Below, piece after piece: positions 63,530-64,000 of a stretch of 64,000 nucleotides of DNA (position 1 is the stretch's first letter; every line of letters begins with the position of its first letter). A program made the position numbers and the translations under genes. The stretch covers positions 558,001 through 622,000 of the forward strand of contig NZ_JADKYR010000003.1 of the NCBI RefSeq assembly GCF_015354335.1, written 5' to 3'. The stretch comes from Methylophilus sp. 13 (lineage in GTDB: Bacteria; Pseudomonadota; Gammaproteobacteria; Burkholderiales; Methylophilaceae). The notes beneath the pieces are model-generated. The model did no database searches. It was given only the letters and a program-made list of their open reading frames with translations, and was not told the origin of the DNA.

Positions 63530-64000
63530 TTACAAGCTGTAAGCACGCTCGCCATGTTCAGTCGTGTCCAAACCTTCGCGCTCATATTCTTCACTCACAC
63601 GCAGACCGACAACCGCATCTACCACTTTGTAAAGAATGACGCTCACAATACCTGTCCAGATCAATGTCACTACCACTGCGATGATCTGAGTAGAGACCTG
63701 ACCACCCATCGTCACACCTTCTGCGTAACCAACACCACCCAAACCTGGTGACATCAATACGCCAGTGCCCACCGCACCCCAGATACCGGCCAAGCCGTGC
63801 ACACCGAACACATCCAGTGAGTCATCGTAGCCCAGCGCACCTTTCAGTTTGGTCACACCCCACAGGCTGACAAAGCTGGCAGTGAAGCCAAGGATGATAG
63901 AACCCATCGGGCCGATAAAGCCGCAAGCAGGGGTAATGGCAACCAGACCAGCGACTGCACCAGAAGCGGCACCCAGCATGCTTGGCTTACCTCTGAACAA
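63530..64000 (-). CDS. amt: Ammonium transporter, C-terminal part (runs off the right edge)
   Basis: These are the last 156 residues of an Amt/Rh-type channel for ammonium. Visible are ACGFIGPMGSIILGF, LGYDDSLDVFGVHGLAGIWGAVGTG with the second conserved pore histidine, and a final helix (LIWTGIVSVILYKVVDAVVGL) followed by the cytoplasmic tail SEEYEREGLDTTEHGERAYSL (pieces EEYEREGLD and HGERAYSL). The tail is where GlnK binds in known systems. The gene starts beyond the window, so any glnK upstream is not seen. Confidence 0.95.
   Translation of the reverse strand: MFRGKPSMLGAASGAVAGLVAITPACGFIGPMGSIILGFTASFVSLWGVTKLKGALGYDDSLDVFGVHGLAGIWGAVGTGVLMSPGLGGVGYAEGVTMGGQVSTQIIAVVVTLIWTGIVSVILYKVVDAVVGLRVSEEYEREGLDTTEHGERAYSL

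Noticed and set aside
1-64000. CRISPR array, prophage or insertion sequence
   Set aside because: No evenly spaced direct repeats, integrase, transposase or phage structural gene was found on either strand.

Overview
The window looks like a chromosomal stretch of a methylotrophic betaproteobacterium, most likely a member of the Methylophilaceae. This is an inference from gene content and order: hpf-hprK-rapZ-EIIA-HPr-EI, pilMNOPQ-aroK-aroB-dgt, NfeD/SPFH, a PEP-CTERM protein, and moderate GC with TAAAAT-type -10 boxes. No rRNA or marker gene fixes the genus. No insertion sequence, prophage or CRISPR array was seen.

Layout. 1-2.4 kb: the end of an RND efflux operon (pump plus outer-membrane factor). 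2.9-7.7 kb: small membrane and secreted proteins of unknown role, a DUF4186 protein, an MFS exporter, a NodB-like deacetylase and AlkB. 7.8-12.6 kb: hibernation factor HPF and a regulatory phosphotransferase set (HPr kinase, RapZ, EIIA-Man, HPr, enzyme I) with no sugar permease. 12.7-18.7 kb: oligopeptidase A, a small secreted protein, an HPPD-like protein with an unknown N-terminal half, thiopurine methyltransferase, an AT-rich orphan and a HAD phosphatase. 18.8-27.0 kb (minus strand): a transglutaminase / ATP-grasp-alpha-E / DUF2126-transglutaminase set behind an NfeD-SPFH pair. 27.1-34.2 kb: a photolyase-like protein with apparently swapped domains, a PEP-CTERM phytase-like esterase, valS, a BFD-like ferredoxin behind a perfect CRP-type palindrome, and a MoeB/ThiF protein.

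34.2-43.7 kb is a compact eight-gene minus-strand operon for an MSHA/type II-like fibre. It has a secretin, a TPR protein, an ATPase, an inner-membrane platform, PilM/N-like and PilO-like assembly proteins, and two pseudopilins sharing a cysteine motif. It starts from a strong predicted promoter. Next come a GGDEF diguanylate cyclase, a Pro-Arg-His tRNA operon, folD and dksA. dgt, aroB, aroK and pilQPONM (canonical type IV pilus alignment complex) follow on the minus strand, then ponA (PBP1A) divergently. The right end holds a cupin gene broken by two amber codons, a three-gene type I-like export operon (TolC, HlyD, ABC) whose ATPase has lost most catalytic motifs, and the C-terminal part of an ammonium transporter.

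The most unusual items are the domain-permuted photolyase, the degenerate ABC exporter, the minimal second secretin/pseudopilin operon, the HPPD-like chimera, the amber-interrupted cupin gene, and the hairpin that abuts the aroK start codon.
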